Shown: positions 18,574 through 26,771 of the stretch, piece after piece
Layout: each line of letters opens with the position of its first letter
Numbering within the stretch: the stretch's first letter is position 1
Source: a virus
Strand: one strand, 5' to 3'
Length of the DNA stretch: 64,000 nt
IMG/VR virus record: IMGVR_UViG_3300011116_000416
Coordinates: 1 to 64,000 of that record
Program-made: the position numbers and the translations under genes
The notes under the pieces: generated by a model
The model's database searches: none
What the model saw: only the letters and a program-made list of their open reading frames with translations
What the model was told of the DNA's origin: nothing

Positions 18574-19432
18574 TGCCCTTCAGTGCCCTTTCGATACCCT
18601 CTTCCAAACTAATCTTTGGTGTATAGAATGATAGCATCTTGGCTGGGTTAGATATTCTGTTTAGCACTCCTACTGGAGCTGCTGGTAAATGCTTAAACTC
18701 TGGTGAATATCCCTCAATTTCACTAACAATCTTGGCTAACTCATTAAAAGTTGTTCTACGACCCCAACCAAGATTTACTGCCCCCTGGATATCCTGTCTG
18801 ATTGCTTCATCAACTGCGTTCACAACATCTATCATGTGAATAAAGTCTCTGCTCTGCTCTCCATCTCCCCAAATCTCAAATGGGTCCATGCGGTCTTTAG
18901 CCCTTTTTATGTAGCTGGGGAATGGGTAGTCAAGCGATTGGTCTGTTCCATACCCAGAGAATGGACGAAATACATGAACAGGGATGCCCTCAGCCTGTAC
19001 AAATTTGGCAAGGTACTCACCAGTTAGCTTAGACCAACCATAGGTGAGGTCTGGATTACTAATATCATCTAAATCAATCATTGACTCTGTAAGCAACTGC
19101 CAATTATTGTTTGTTTGATATTTAACAGGATAAGCAGCACTAGAACTAAAATAAACTATTCTTCCTGGTCTAGTTATTAATGCCCAGTTAAAGAAGTCTG
19201 AGTCAATTGCTAGGTCTGTTGCTACTGATAGAGGATTGCCTTCAATGGTTGCTCTACCACCAACAATTGCAGCAAGATGAATAACTAAATCATAATACTC
19301 TCTGTTGTTCTTAAAAAAGTCCCTGACATCATTTCCATCTGCTAGGTCAATTCCTGTTATATCGTGGTCAGCATACTTCTTAACAAAATACTTTCCAACA
19401 AATCCTTTGTGTCCTGTAATCAAAATCTTCAT
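18566..19432 (-). CDS. NAD-dependent epimerase/dehydratase, 288 aa
   Basis: Short-chain fold: N-terminal MKILITGHKGFVGKY (Rossmann GxxGxxG), HLAAIVGG, and the catalytic YGWSKLTGEY (YxxxK). Similar to GDP-L-fucose synthase-like sugar epimerases. It would supply a modified nucleotide sugar to the adjacent transferases. Four-base overlap with the upstream gene. Confidence 0.85.
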   Translation of the reverse strand: MKILITGHKGFVGKYFVKKYADHDITGIDLADGNDVRDFFKNNREYYDLVIHLAAIVGGRATIEGNPLSVATDLAIDSDFFNWALITRPGRIVYFSSSAAYPVKYQTNNNWQLLTESMIDLDDISNPDLTYGWSKLTGEYLAKFVQAEGIPVHVFRPFSGYGTDQSLDYPFPSYIKRAKDRMDPFEIWGDGEQSRDFIHMIDVVNAVDEAIRQDIQGAVNLGWGRRTTFNELAKIVSEIEGYSPEFKHLPAAPVGVLNRISNPAKMLSFYTPKISLEEGIERALKGIV

Positions 19433-20175
19433 GGCTTCTCCAATAAATCAAAATCGTATAGGTATCTATTGTGCTTGTTTTTTAATTTTGCTTGCTCTAT
19501 GTCAAATGGAAACACATAGTCATCGTTCTCGTCAATGGCTGCTCCTATGTGATTATCTGGATATCTATCTGGGCTGGGGAATCTTTTTTGTATGCTTCTT
19601 CCAGCAGGGTTGCACTCATAATGCTCGCTATGAAATAAACAATCGTCTTTAACAATTGGATAGACTTCTTCCGCCAAAAACGTCTGGTCAACGCCATAGA
19701 TGTAATATGGGTTTTCGTGAAAGAACTTTATCAACATCTTTTGCATGTTGCGTAGCTTATCTGTTCTACCACCAAACATACCACCAGAAATGAGATAGCC
19801 ATGACCAACAGGATGGTCTTTCATTATATGAAATGAAAAGTCTGTGGATAGCCATTCATTTACAGCCAGAATATCTCTGGCACTAATTCTGGCATCTACA
19901 TCTCTAACGATGGCTATATCAACTTCTGGGTCAGAAAATACTAAAAAGCGATAGGTCATTTTAAATAATCTAAGTTCTTCAAATCTAACAAAGATAACTT
20001 CGCAATTATCCATAAGAGTTAAAGTCTGAACAACCCACTGTGGAACTTCTTCATCAATGTAAAAACGACATTTCCAATCTGGCATATATTGTTTTGCAAG
20101 GACTGCATTTTTTATAGCCCCAATAGTATATCTTGGATTATTACCATACAAAGAATAAGAAATTACCTTTTTCAC
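19429..20175 (-). CDS. glycosyltransferase-like protein, 248 aa
   Basis: IAIVRDVDARIS supplies a DxD motif and GGMFGGR a donor-site loop; the start KVISYSLYGNNPRYTIGAI is like proteins that read a host-type glycosyl acceptor. The fold is probably GT-A. Substrate unknown. Four-base overlaps on both sides show it is part of the same cassette. Confidence 0.65.
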   Translation of the reverse strand: MKKVISYSLYGNNPRYTIGAIKNAVLAKQYMPDWKCRFYIDEEVPQWVVQTLTLMDNCEVIFVRFEELRLFKMTYRFLVFSDPEVDIAIVRDVDARISARDILAVNEWLSTDFSFHIMKDHPVGHGYLISGGMFGGRTDKLRNMQKMLIKFFHENPYYIYGVDQTFLAEEVYPIVKDDCLFHSEHYECNPAGRSIQKRFPSPDRYPDNHIGAAIDENDDYVFPFDIEQAKLKNKHNRYLYDFDLLEKP

Positions 20176-20840
20176 TTTTTGGTAAGTCTCCTCAAGTCTT
20201 GGTCAAACTCTGTTTGAGAATAAAGCAAATAGGCATTCTGGTCAGCCTTATATAGTTCGGAACTATTTACCTCTAGGTATCCGTTATCGGCATCAGCCTT
20301 GCCAGCTACTGGGTGCATATGCTCAATAATTGTGTCAGCACTGTATCTGAGTGTGCCAAGCTCCTGACCCAAATCTTTCCAAAAATTATCTAGGAACAAA
20401 TGCTTCATAGCAGGTGGAGCCATAAAGCCCAAGGTGTTTACAATGCTTGACTTCATAAGTACTGCTGTTGGCAGATTCTCTCCTTGATACAAATCATTTC
20501 CATAAGCAATACCGTGCTCAACATCAGCAATTAAATCAACAAGCTTCTGGTCCCAGCCATACGTCCTTGGTCTATGGTCATCTCCCATAAAAGCAAGGTA
20601 CTCATAATCATTAGCATACTTATTAGCAATAAGATTAAGCGTACCATTCATCATTGCTCTTGGATTAACCTCATATATTACCCCATCAAAATGTGGATAT
20701 TCCATATCATCATCGTCTAGACCCAGCACAAGGTCTGTAATCGTGGAATTCTTTTTAAACTCCTCATAGAACTCTACCGCTTTTAGTGGTCTACCACGAG
20801 TTGGAACAATCAGTAAAACTTTATTCTTCATCTTCTTCAC
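20172..20840 (-). CDS. glycosyltransferase family 2-like, 222 aa
   Basis: VLLIVPTRGRP, LVLGLDDDDMEYP and AFMGDDHRP are the nucleotide- and metal-binding acidic segments of GT-2 enzymes. First transferase of the cassette, overlapping the GroES gene by 20 bases. Confidence 0.75.
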   Translation of the reverse strand: MKKMKNKVLLIVPTRGRPLKAVEFYEEFKKNSTITDLVLGLDDDDMEYPHFDGVIYEVNPRAMMNGTLNLIANKYANDYEYLAFMGDDHRPRTYGWDQKLVDLIADVEHGIAYGNDLYQGENLPTAVLMKSSIVNTLGFMAPPAMKHLFLDNFWKDLGQELGTLRYSADTIIEHMHPVAGKADADNGYLEVNSSELYKADQNAYLLYSQTEFDQDLRRLTKK

Positions 20841-21132
20841 CTTCTAGGATTGCCAGAACGCTAACACTAAACAAAGATAAATATTCATCTTCATCATGCT
20901 TAAATGTCATTACACCACCTGGATTATACATAATCTTATCTCCAACTTTTACATCCATTGGAGCACGAACACCATTACGAAGCTGTCTGCCTTCGCCTAC
21001 AGCAACCACAATACCGATATTCTTATTCTCTTCATCCCCAAGATTAGCAAGGAACAGACCACTCTTAGTTTGCTCTGGCTCTGTCTTCTTTTCTTTCTTA
21101 ATGATAATGATATCTTCTGGTGCCTTAATCAC
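20821..21132 (-). CDS. GroES-type co-chaperonin, 103 aa
   Basis: The C-terminal two thirds match Cpn10: GIVVAVGEGRQLRNG, DVKVGDKIMYNPGG, and a LSLFSVSVLAILE end, with an intermediate mobile loop (KSGLFLANLGDEENKN). A phage GroES could replace the host co-chaperonin in the GroEL complex for folding virion proteins, as T4 gp31 does. I chose GTG 21132 because it follows GGGGAGTGGGACC and overlaps the upstream stop by eight bases; an ATG at 21147 adds 5 residues. Confidence 0.85.
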   Translation of the reverse strand: MIKAPEDIIIIKKEKKTEPEQTKSGLFLANLGDEENKNIGIVVAVGEGRQLRNGVRAPMDVKVGDKIMYNPGGVMTFKHDEDEYLSLFSVSVLAILEGEEDEE

Positions 21133-21457
21133 GGTCCCACTCCCCATCTAAAACCAATAATGCGATAATTGCATAGTTAGCCATATCGATAAAAGAATCC
21201 CGAAGACTTTCATTTTCGGGGGCAGCACCAGAGTCATAAAGATTGTTAATACGAGCCAGCTTATCATGGATGCGTACCCTAAGTCCATTGATAGGACCTC
21301 CTGGGCTTGCCGATATATTCTTAGGTCCATAATCCCTATGCTTTCTCAGTAGCAGTTCTTCTGCCTCTATGTACTTGCTTGAGACAGCCTTTTCGAATGG
21401 TGTCTGTTCTGCTAACTTTACGATTACATCTGGTGTTAGTTCTGTTTCTCTTTGCAT
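21125..21457 (-). CDS. nucleotide modification-associated domain protein, 110 aa
   Basis: LLRKHRDYGPKNIS and the long C-terminal helix DSFIDMANYAIIALLV fit the Nmad1/DUF1599 family, MazG-like all-alpha proteins linked to modified nucleotides. A metal-dependent nucleotide hydrolase role is likely from the family's acidic residues. TAATG-coupled to the membrane protein upstream. Confidence 0.7.
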   Translation of the reverse strand: MQRETELTPDVIVKLAEQTPFEKAVSSKYIEAEELLLRKHRDYGPKNISASPGGPINGLRVRIHDKLARINNLYDSGAAPENESLRDSFIDMANYAIIALLVLDGEWDRD

Positions 21458-21654
21458 TAATATACCTCATGCTCTACGCCATGCTTACTGTCTACATACT
21501 TGTGAATTTTGCGTAGTGTTCTAGCCTTTGCAAATGCGTATACTGCCAAAGCAAATACTGCATTCCAAAAGAACTCAGCAACAACATGCTCAATTCCAAA
21601 AGTTATTTCTACTATTGTATCCAATAGGCTTTCGCCCTCGTGTGCGTGTTCCAT
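21457..21654 (-). CDS. small membrane protein, 65 aa
   Basis: ATG 21654 follows GAGGGAGAAGAATA and overlaps the preceding stop (TAATG). One central hydrophobic helix (about residues 25-42) between a His/Glu-rich N-terminus and a basic C-terminus. Function unknown. Confidence 0.6.
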   Translation of the reverse strand: MEHAHEGESLLDTIVEITFGIEHVVAEFFWNAVFALAVYAFAKARTLRKIHKYVDSKHGVEHEVY

Positions 21655-21827
21655 TATTCTTCTCCCTCGCAATTTAAAATTGCTTCTCTCTCTGTGTTGT
21701 AATTATTCCAACAATTATTGTCAAAATATCTAGCATTCATTATCATACCAATAACAACTAATATATTAATAATAACTGATATTATTACTAATGTTTTAAT
21801 TGTTTTTTCACTTATTTGGTGAGTCAT
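21654..21827 (-). CDS. small membrane protein, 57 aa
   Basis: ATG 21827 to TAA 21656-21654. N-terminal helix of about 20 hydrophobic residues (TLVIISVIINILVVIGMIM) and a polar Asn/Cys/Glu tail. Overlaps the metallopeptidase gene by 20 bases and the next gene by one. Very AT-rich compared with neighbours. Confidence 0.5.
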   Translation of the reverse strand: MTHQISEKTIKTLVIISVIINILVVIGMIMNARYFDNNCWNNYNTEREAILNCEGEE

Positions 21828-22158
21828 CTTTAAGTAGCCATTCTACTAGTTTTGGGTTGTCTTTAAATACCGCCAATAAACCAGACTCGTACATGGCAAT
21901 AAAGTAATGTTCCCAAGTTTCAAAATCATCGTCTTTACTTGGCTTAGGCATACCATCATAGCTCATTCTTACAGCATGTAGCACTTCGTGTAGCAGTGTA
22001 ACCTGTTTCTTACCATTGCTTGCATCAGAACTTATTACGATAGTGTTAGAATTATCCAGGGTATAGCCATAGGCACCCTCGTTAAGCATACCGTCTTCTT
22101 TAGGACTGCGTTCAACAATAGTGAACTTCTGTGGACCTACCTTAACTGATTTAACCAT
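21808..22158 (-). CDS. minimal HExxH metallopeptidase-like protein, 116 aa
   Basis: TLLHEVLHAV carries HExxH with a downstream WEHYF acidic segment as third ligand, the layout of ImmA/IrrE-like and other minimal zinc peptidases. Without a fused DNA-binding domain it could cut a host repressor or simply be a structural relative. TAATG-coupled to the upstream gene. Confidence 0.7.
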   Translation of the reverse strand: MVKSVKVGPQKFTIVERSPKEDGMLNEGAYGYTLDNSNTIVISSDASNGKKQVTLLHEVLHAVRMSYDGMPKPSKDDDFETWEHYFIAMYESGLLAVFKDNPKLVEWLLKDDSPNK

Positions 22159-22379
22159 TATCTTATCTTTCTAATAATCTCGATTGCTTTTTCCATACCA
22201 GCAGTCACATTCTTATTCTGATTTGGATTGCTTTGAATATTCTTTTGAAGTGTAGCAAGAATTACCTTACGTTGTTCTGCAATTGCTTTCTTTCTACCCA
22301 CTTCGAATCCCTCACTCCAACCATCATTATGACCAATAGAATAGCCTAAATTATACCTACGCTTAAAGAATTTTTTCAT
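22158..22379 (-). CDS. helical basic protein, 73 aa
   Basis: ATG 22379 is six bases after TAAAAT, so leaderless. Begins MKKFFKRRYNLGYSIG and has GWSEGFEVG, like the protein at 14321. Function unknown. Confidence 0.6.
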   Translation of the reverse strand: MKKFFKRRYNLGYSIGHNDGWSEGFEVGRKKAIAEQRKVILATLQKNIQSNPNQNKNVTAGMEKAIEIIRKIR

Positions 22380-22385
22380 AAGTCT

Positions 22386-22414
22386 ATTTTACCCTAAAAG
22401 GTCATATGTGTCAA
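22386..22414 (-). promoter_or_regulatory. consensus leaderless promoter
   Basis: Leftward TTGACA (22414-22409), 17-base spacer, TAAAAT (22391-22386), six bases to ATG 22379. The -35 overlaps the thioredoxin stop. Confidence 0.75.
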
Positions 22415-22659
22415 GCAAATAGGGATAATATCTTATCTTCTGTGGCTGTTCCCTTATGGAAGGTTTCTTTGCCATCTACCTTAGCGATAAAGGCTGGAAC
22501 TCCAGTAATACCATGTTCCTGGAAAACGCTTACATCTTTGTCAGCATCATACTTTATATAATTAATGTCTGGATTCTCACTAAGAATCTTATCAATCATA
22601 GGCTGCATCTGCTTACAAGGCTGACACCAAGTAGCACTAAAATGAATTAGCTCTTTCAT
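22411..22659 (-). CDS. thioredoxin-like protein, 82 aa
   Basis: WCQPC at residues 11-15 is the redox-active CxxC, and GITGVPAFI contains the cis-proline; this is a shortened thioredoxin fold. Probable dithiol reductant, perhaps for phage nucleotide metabolism. Four-base overlap with the upstream gene. Confidence 0.85.
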   Translation of the reverse strand: MKELIHFSATWCQPCKQMQPMIDKILSENPDINYIKYDADKDVSVFQEHGITGVPAFIAKVDGKETFHKGTATEDKILSLFA

Positions 22660-23897
22660 CGTGCCCTTAATGTTTTTATCTTGTGTCCAACTAGAGTATC
22701 TGTTGGCTTGCCATCACGATAAATTCTAATAACTGCTGCTGGGTCTTCTGGTGTACCGCTCACAGTGAAGTCAGAGTTTGGAACGTTATATTTACCATTA
22801 CGAATAATTCTAACAATCTTGCCAGTGGCAGTGCCGCCAGACGAATTCCAAGATACCATATCACCAACGCCAACTCCTTTATAAACTAATGTTTCTTCTC
22901 TAGAATAATCTTTACCAAAATCAGCAAACAGTGCTTTATCTTTCATTCTGTTTACGATTGCTCGTGACCATGTGAAGCCAGCATCGCCGCCCCAAGCGTC
23001 CCACATTATTCTACCGTTCGAAGGATTGCTTGTGTTATAGAAGTCTTTACCCTTTTTGTCTACCTCGTGACGAGAGAAGAATGAGTACATCCTTCGTACC
23101 ACGCTTAATGACATTGAGCGACCTGCTACAATATCTCTTGCTCTACCCCAACCAACTGGAGTACCTGCACCTGTAGCCTTCCCCTGTTCTTTCCAACGGA
23201 TAGCACGAGCAGCTGCTGCCTTCATACCAGAAGTAGGAGTATAGCCTTCAGCCTTATCCATTTCATTTTCCATCTCGTCTTCTTCATCTTCTTCTTCCAT
23301 CTCTAATTCTAAATCTGGAATCTTTTCTGCATCAGACATTAGCATACCAATTGAGTATGCGGTTGGCTCCCAGACACCTTCGTCTTCTTCGAATACTCTA
23401 ACAGCCATTGCTGGATTTTCTGGGGTAGACTGAATAGCATACTCTGTGCCTGGAATACCATACACGCCACCTTCAGTCATTACATGCTCAACAAGACCAA
23501 CAACCGTACCCTCTGATGTCATACCACGAACATAATCGCCTTCAGCAATAGGGAGTGCTTTATACATTGCACTAATGGCTGTGCCTCCACTACTTACGGC
23601 ACCAGAAGCAGACTGACCATTACCACCCTGCATTCTTTTTGGTTTACGAATCTTAACTTTCTTACCACCACGCATTGAGTCTGGTGTTCTTACTCCAACA
23701 TTTGGATATTTTGGATTAGGGGTAGATGATGGATTTACCCCTGTATCTGCTTTATCAGCTTCAGAAGCGTAAAGGGCTTGCACTTGTGCTGCTGCCTCTG
23801 CTTGTGTTGTGTGGCATCCCATCACTTCGCCACCTTCTTTTACTACTGGATATCCTGAGCATCCGTATGAACCTTTTTGTCCTACTGCATATGGCAT
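22656..23897 (-). CDS. tandem Tudor-like (DUF2945) protein, 413 aa
   Basis: The N-terminus (CSGYPVVK, VMGCHTTQA) is Cys-containing and the next part is basic and Gly-rich. Two related Tudor/DUF2945-like units follow (GDYVRGMTSEGTVVG at about 120 and GDMVSWNSSGGTATGKIV at about 350), each with PENPAMAV/PEDPAAVI. Between them is a Glu-rich stretch and a GGDAGFTWSRAI domain of unknown role. It may be a structural or nucleic-acid-associated accessory protein. TAATG coupling to the Dps-like gene. Confidence 0.6.
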   Translation of the reverse strand: MPYAVGQKGSYGCSGYPVVKEGGEVMGCHTTQAEAAAQVQALYASEADKADTGVNPSSTPNPKYPNVGVRTPDSMRGGKKVKIRKPKRMQGGNGQSASGAVSSGGTAISAMYKALPIAEGDYVRGMTSEGTVVGLVEHVMTEGGVYGIPGTEYAIQSTPENPAMAVRVFEEDEGVWEPTAYSIGMLMSDAEKIPDLELEMEEEDEEDEMENEMDKAEGYTPTSGMKAAAARAIRWKEQGKATGAGTPVGWGRARDIVAGRSMSLSVVRRMYSFFSRHEVDKKGKDFYNTSNPSNGRIMWDAWGGDAGFTWSRAIVNRMKDKALFADFGKDYSREETLVYKGVGVGDMVSWNSSGGTATGKIVRIIRNGKYNVPNSDFTVSGTPEDPAAVIRIYRDGKPTDTLVGHKIKTLRAR

Positions 23898-24361
23898 TAG
23901 TCTTCCATCTCCATTTCATTCTCTGGCTCTTCCATGCTTGCACGAAGTTGCCAACAGAATTTCTGAGATGCTGTTTGCCTATCTGCAAAGAAGTTTGCCA
24001 ATCCATATTGTTTAGCATTGTTAGCCATATCACTTGCAAGAACAAGGTCTTCGATATGCTTTTCAATTGTGTCATACAGGTCTTCAATCATTGGTTCTGG
24101 TTCTCCAACCAATACTGGTTCTGATACCGTGCTCAAATCAAAAAAGTCTGCAAGTCTGTATGGTGAATAAGCTTTTAACATACGCAACCATTCTGCGTAT
24201 TCGTCTGTTGCACCATCAAAATCTTCATAAATTTCTGCAAAAAAATCGTGTAATTGTTTAAAGTCATCGGACTCTACGTTCCAGTGATAGCCATGTGCTT
24301 TAAATTTAATAGCAATATTGTTTGCTAGAAGCACCCTAAGTGCCGATAATAATTGTTCCAT
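23897..24361 (-). CDS. Dps/ferritin-like protein, 154 aa
   Basis: AHGYHWNVESDDFKQLHDFF has the His/Trp ferroxidase signature of Dps proteins (His26, His38, later Asp/Glu). The acidic Glu/Asp C-terminal tail is longer than usual. It could store iron or protect DNA from oxidation during infection. ATG 24361 is at the leaderless position from its own -10. Confidence 0.75.
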   Translation of the reverse strand: MEQLLSALRVLLANNIAIKFKAHGYHWNVESDDFKQLHDFFAEIYEDFDGATDEYAEWLRMLKAYSPYRLADFFDLSTVSEPVLVGEPEPMIEDLYDTIEKHIEDLVLASDMANNAKQYGLANFFADRQTASQKFCWQLRASMEEPENEMEMED

Positions 24362-24367
24362 TTGACA

Positions 24368-24373
24368 ATTATA
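24368..24373 (-). promoter_or_regulatory. extended -10 leaderless promoter
   Basis: Read leftward TGG-TATAAT (24373-24368), six bases to ATG 24361; no -35. Confidence 0.65.
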
Positions 24374-24416
24374 CCATAATAAGTGGGCAGTTTTTAGTCA
24401 TACCCAGGACCGCTAA

Positions 24417-24821
24417 TTACTTGATAGTAATAGTCTTGGGCTTCTTTTCCTCTGGAATATTGATAACTAAATCAATAGTCAGAATGCCGTGCTTTAGTTC
24501 AGCCTTAGCGACTTCAGCGTATTCTGGTAGAGTAAATGAACGAGAGAACTTACGACCAGCAATACCCTTATAAACATAGCGGATATCTTCTGGTAGTTCT
24601 TTGTCCTCCTTAGTTTCACCACTGACTGTTAGGACATTCTTGTCTGTAGTGATTGTGATGTCATCTTTCTCAAATCCAGCAAGAGCGAATTCAAGATACC
24701 ATTCGTTCTTATCCTTTGAGTAGATTACATTATAGGGTGGGTATGTAGCCTTAATTGGCTGTGCAAACAACTTATCAAATTCCTGACTAAGCGTTGCGAA
24801 TGGGTCTGTATAGATTACCAT
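24417..24821 (-). CDS. small heat-shock protein Hsp20, 134 aa
   Basis: Alpha-crystallin domain: WYLEFALAGFEKDDITITTD, VSGE, then KFSRSFTLPEYA and AELKHGILTIDL (IxV-type end). Holdase chaperone for unfolding proteins; phage Hsp20 is known from T4-like cyanophages. Strong ribosome site AAGGAG. Preceded on its strand by a terminator and an extended -10. Confidence 0.9.
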   Translation of the reverse strand: MVIYTDPFATLSQEFDKLFAQPIKATYPPYNVIYSKDKNEWYLEFALAGFEKDDITITTDKNVLTVSGETKEDKELPEDIRYVYKGIAGRKFSRSFTLPEYAEVAKAELKHGILTIDLVINIPEEKKPKTITIK

Positions 24822-24881
24822 TTATATCATCTCCTTATTAAGCGAGTTATTTTTGTACCCCCAATAGGCAGGTACATATTT

Positions 24882-24887
24882 ATTATA
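24882..24887 (-). promoter_or_regulatory. extended -10 promoter after a terminator
   Basis: TTTTTTGC-TATAAT read leftward; the T-tract of the upstream terminator leads into TGC-TATAAT for Hsp20. Confidence 0.6.
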
Positions 24888-24889
24888 GC

Positions 24890-24916
24890 AAAAAAGGACA
24901 GGCTTTGCACCTGTCC
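24890..24916 (-). terminator. rho-independent terminator
   Basis: Leftward GGACAGG-TGCAAAG-CCTGTCC followed by six T; ends the membrane/Lys-rich gene unit. Confidence 0.85.
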
Positions 24917-24933
24917 CTCAATGCTTACTAAGA

Positions 24934-25215
24934 CTACTTCTTAGCAGGTGTCTTCTTGGCAGGTGCCTTCTTGACTGGTGCCTTCTTAGGCGTTGCCTTG
25001 GCTAGTGCATCCTTGATGTCACTTTCCTTTGGAACAACACCGAATGCTTTGTCATTTGGATTTACTGCTCTAAGAACTACTGGTAATACAGCAGCGACTA
25101 GTGACCATGCTAGGTCTAGTGGGTCAGTCAGTCCAGCAAGATAAAGAGCTGCGGCTGCTGATAGAACGCTACGACCATATGATGCCAGTAGTGCCTTTAG
25201 TTGAACTACGTTCAT
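24934..25215 (-). CDS. holin-like membrane protein with Lys/Ala tail, 93 aa
   Basis: ATG 25215 follows GGAGAAACAA; a start at 25248 is possible. One or two hydrophobic helices (about 10-50), an NPNDKAFG turn, and a C-terminal repeat of K/A/P (APVKKAPAKKTPAKK). Such small proteins with a basic tail may be holins, but the distance from the lysin makes that uncertain. Confidence 0.55.
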   Translation of the reverse strand: MNVVQLKALLASYGRSVLSAAAALYLAGLTDPLDLAWSLVAAVLPVVLRAVNPNDKAFGVVPKESDIKDALAKATPKKAPVKKAPAKKTPAKK

Positions 25216-25228
25216 TTGTTTCTCCTTG

Positions 25229-25675
25229 TTAGTTGTTTGGTGTTTCATTGTTCTTTGGCAAAAGACTTTGTAGTTTTTTATATGCCAAAGAAATCTCTAA
25301 TAATCTATCACGAAATACGTTGTCCTGAATAGCTGAACCATATGTTTCTGTCCACCTTAAAATTGGAGCAACTATTTCATCAAATTCTTCAAGTGCTTCT
25401 TGTACTTCTTCAATATAGTCAAAAGCCCAGTCACGAGAAGTAGAAAGAAACTTTACGAAACCATCACTTTCAGACAGTTCTCGTAATGCCTTTTCTTCTT
25501 GCAACGTTGTTATTTCCATTCCAAGTAGTTTTTTGTCTAGTTCTGCCTGAATGTATCTTGCAAAAAGTTCTTTGTTGTTTACCCTTGCCCTGTATACAAA
25601 ATATAACAATACCGAAACAAGAATTGTGTATACAGCATATAAAACTATGTCTATGCTAAAGCCCCATTGAGTCAT
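25229..25675 (-). CDS. N-anchored coiled-coil protein, 148 aa
   Basis: An N-terminal membrane helix (about residues 8-28) precedes long charged helices. Topology is like spanin or anchored scaffolding proteins; no domain recognised. Four-base overlap with the upstream gene. Confidence 0.6.
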   Translation of the reverse strand: MTQWGFSIDIVLYAVYTILVSVLLYFVYRARVNNKELFARYIQAELDKKLLGMEITTLQEEKALRELSESDGFVKFLSTSRDWAFDYIEEVQEALEEFDEIVAPILRWTETYGSAIQDNVFRDRLLEISLAYKKLQSLLPKNNETPNN

Positions 25676-25905
25676 TCTTCTAGTGCCTTTCTAACCACAA
25701 AGACAACAGTTCCAAAAGACTCTAAAGTTCTCTTTACATCGTTTACATATTTTACAGCATCTAGTTTAGCTTCATCAGATAGTTTAATTAAATCTTTTGG
25801 GTCAACTTCTACTGTAATAAAATCTGGATTTTCGTATAGAACAACTCCAAATCCTTCTGGTGCCTTGATTGCTTTAAATGCAGATGCCATTTCTGGTGTA
25901 TACAT
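25672..25905 (-). CDS. small unknown protein, 77 aa
   Basis: ATG 25905 overlaps the WhiB stop (TGATG). Mixed alpha/beta with a VVLYENPDFITVEVDPKDL strand region. No family. Confidence 0.6.
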   Translation of the reverse strand: MYTPEMASAFKAIKAPEGFGVVLYENPDFITVEVDPKDLIKLSDEAKLDAVKYVNDVKRTLESFGTVVFVVRKALEE

Positions 25906-26195
25906 CAGTATTCCTTATCTGTTGTTAGATATTGCCAGGTGTTAGCCCAGTCTTGCTTTGTCTTATGTTTATTAAATTCTCTGGATACTTTACCCTTATC
26001 AAGATAAATACCGCCCCAAACCCCATAAGCCTTTTGGGATACTCCAACTGCAAAACATATTCTAGCCATAGGACAAATTGAACAAAGAGAGTCAATCTCT
26101 TTTCTTACCTCGACATCTTCTTCATATTTTTCAAAGAATAGTTCGACATCTTCCCCAGCACAAATTGCTTCGTCTTTCCAATTCTCATTCGGCAT
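25905..26195 (-). CDS. WhiB-family Fe-S regulator, 96 aa
   Basis: Four cysteines at residues 12, 38, 41 and 47 (CxxC, CxxxxxC) and the GVWGG turn define WhiB, an actinobacterial 4Fe-4S protein that binds the principal sigma factor or DNA; phage homologues such as WhiBTM4 affect host transcription. It is a candidate for a factor that alters promoter use in this phage (inference). Overlaps the upstream gene by 11 bases. Confidence 0.9.
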   Translation of the reverse strand: MPNENWKDEAICAGEDVELFFEKYEEDVEVRKEIDSLCSICPMARICFAVGVSQKAYGVWGGIYLDKGKVSREFNKHKTKQDWANTWQYLTTDKEY

Positions 26196-26406
26196 ACTTC
26201 TTCACCAACTTGGATGGTATGTTCCAACCATCTTTACCAGCTTCAAAGCGATTGGTGATGAACCATTTGTTATTTTTAAACATAGCATTTGGTGACATCC
26301 ACGCTGTTTGAGATACCCTGGACTCTACTACGGTCCAGCCATCCCATGATAGAGACTTGTTGTTTTCTACAATTATCTCCATCTGCTCTAGTGATTTAAT
26401 TAACAT
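26185..26406 (-). CDS. unknown protein, 73 aa
   Basis: ATG 26406 is eight bases after AAAGGG; a GTG at 26412 is possible. Trp-rich, compact alpha/beta appearance. No domain. Overlaps WhiB by 11 bases. Confidence 0.6.
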   Translation of the reverse strand: MLIKSLEQMEIIVENNKSLSWDGWTVVESRVSQTAWMSPNAMFKNNKWFITNRFEAGKDGWNIPSKLVKKYAE

Positions 26407-26420
26407 AATCACCCTTTCGT

Positions 26421-26771
26421 TTAGTAACGATATACTCCGACTTCGATATCTTTTGCTTCTGCAAAATCTACCAATTCAGATACTGGCTCTTTTGGTTTGC
26501 TAAAATATGCAAAGTATCCAATATCGTGAATATTTTCTTTTATCCACTTGGGTGGAATCTTAATAAGTTTAATTTTGATATTACGAGCTTTTAGGCTTCT
26601 CTCCGAGATATTTCTAAACTCCATACCCATCTGGTTAATCTGTAGAGGACCAGCGGAAGCAATAACAAACTCTGTGTCATCTTCTTTCATGCTAGAAAGT
26701 GCAACACCCATGGCTCTTAGAAAAACATTGTAATCATTAAAATTCTTTGTTCCTTGAATTGCCACTATCAT
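26421..26771 (-). CDS. Rossmann/SLOG-like small protein, 116 aa
   Basis: Starts with MIVAIQGTKNFNDYNVFLRA and has FVIASAGPLQINQMGMEF, a nucleotide-binding pattern like YspA/DUF2493 SLOG proteins. These may sense nucleotides or ADP-ribose derivatives. Ribosome site AAGGAGATAACA. Confidence 0.55.
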   Translation of the reverse strand: MIVAIQGTKNFNDYNVFLRAMGVALSSMKEDDTEFVIASAGPLQINQMGMEFRNISERSLKARNIKIKLIKIPPKWIKENIHDIGYFAYFSKPKEPVSELVDFAEAKDIEVGVYRY

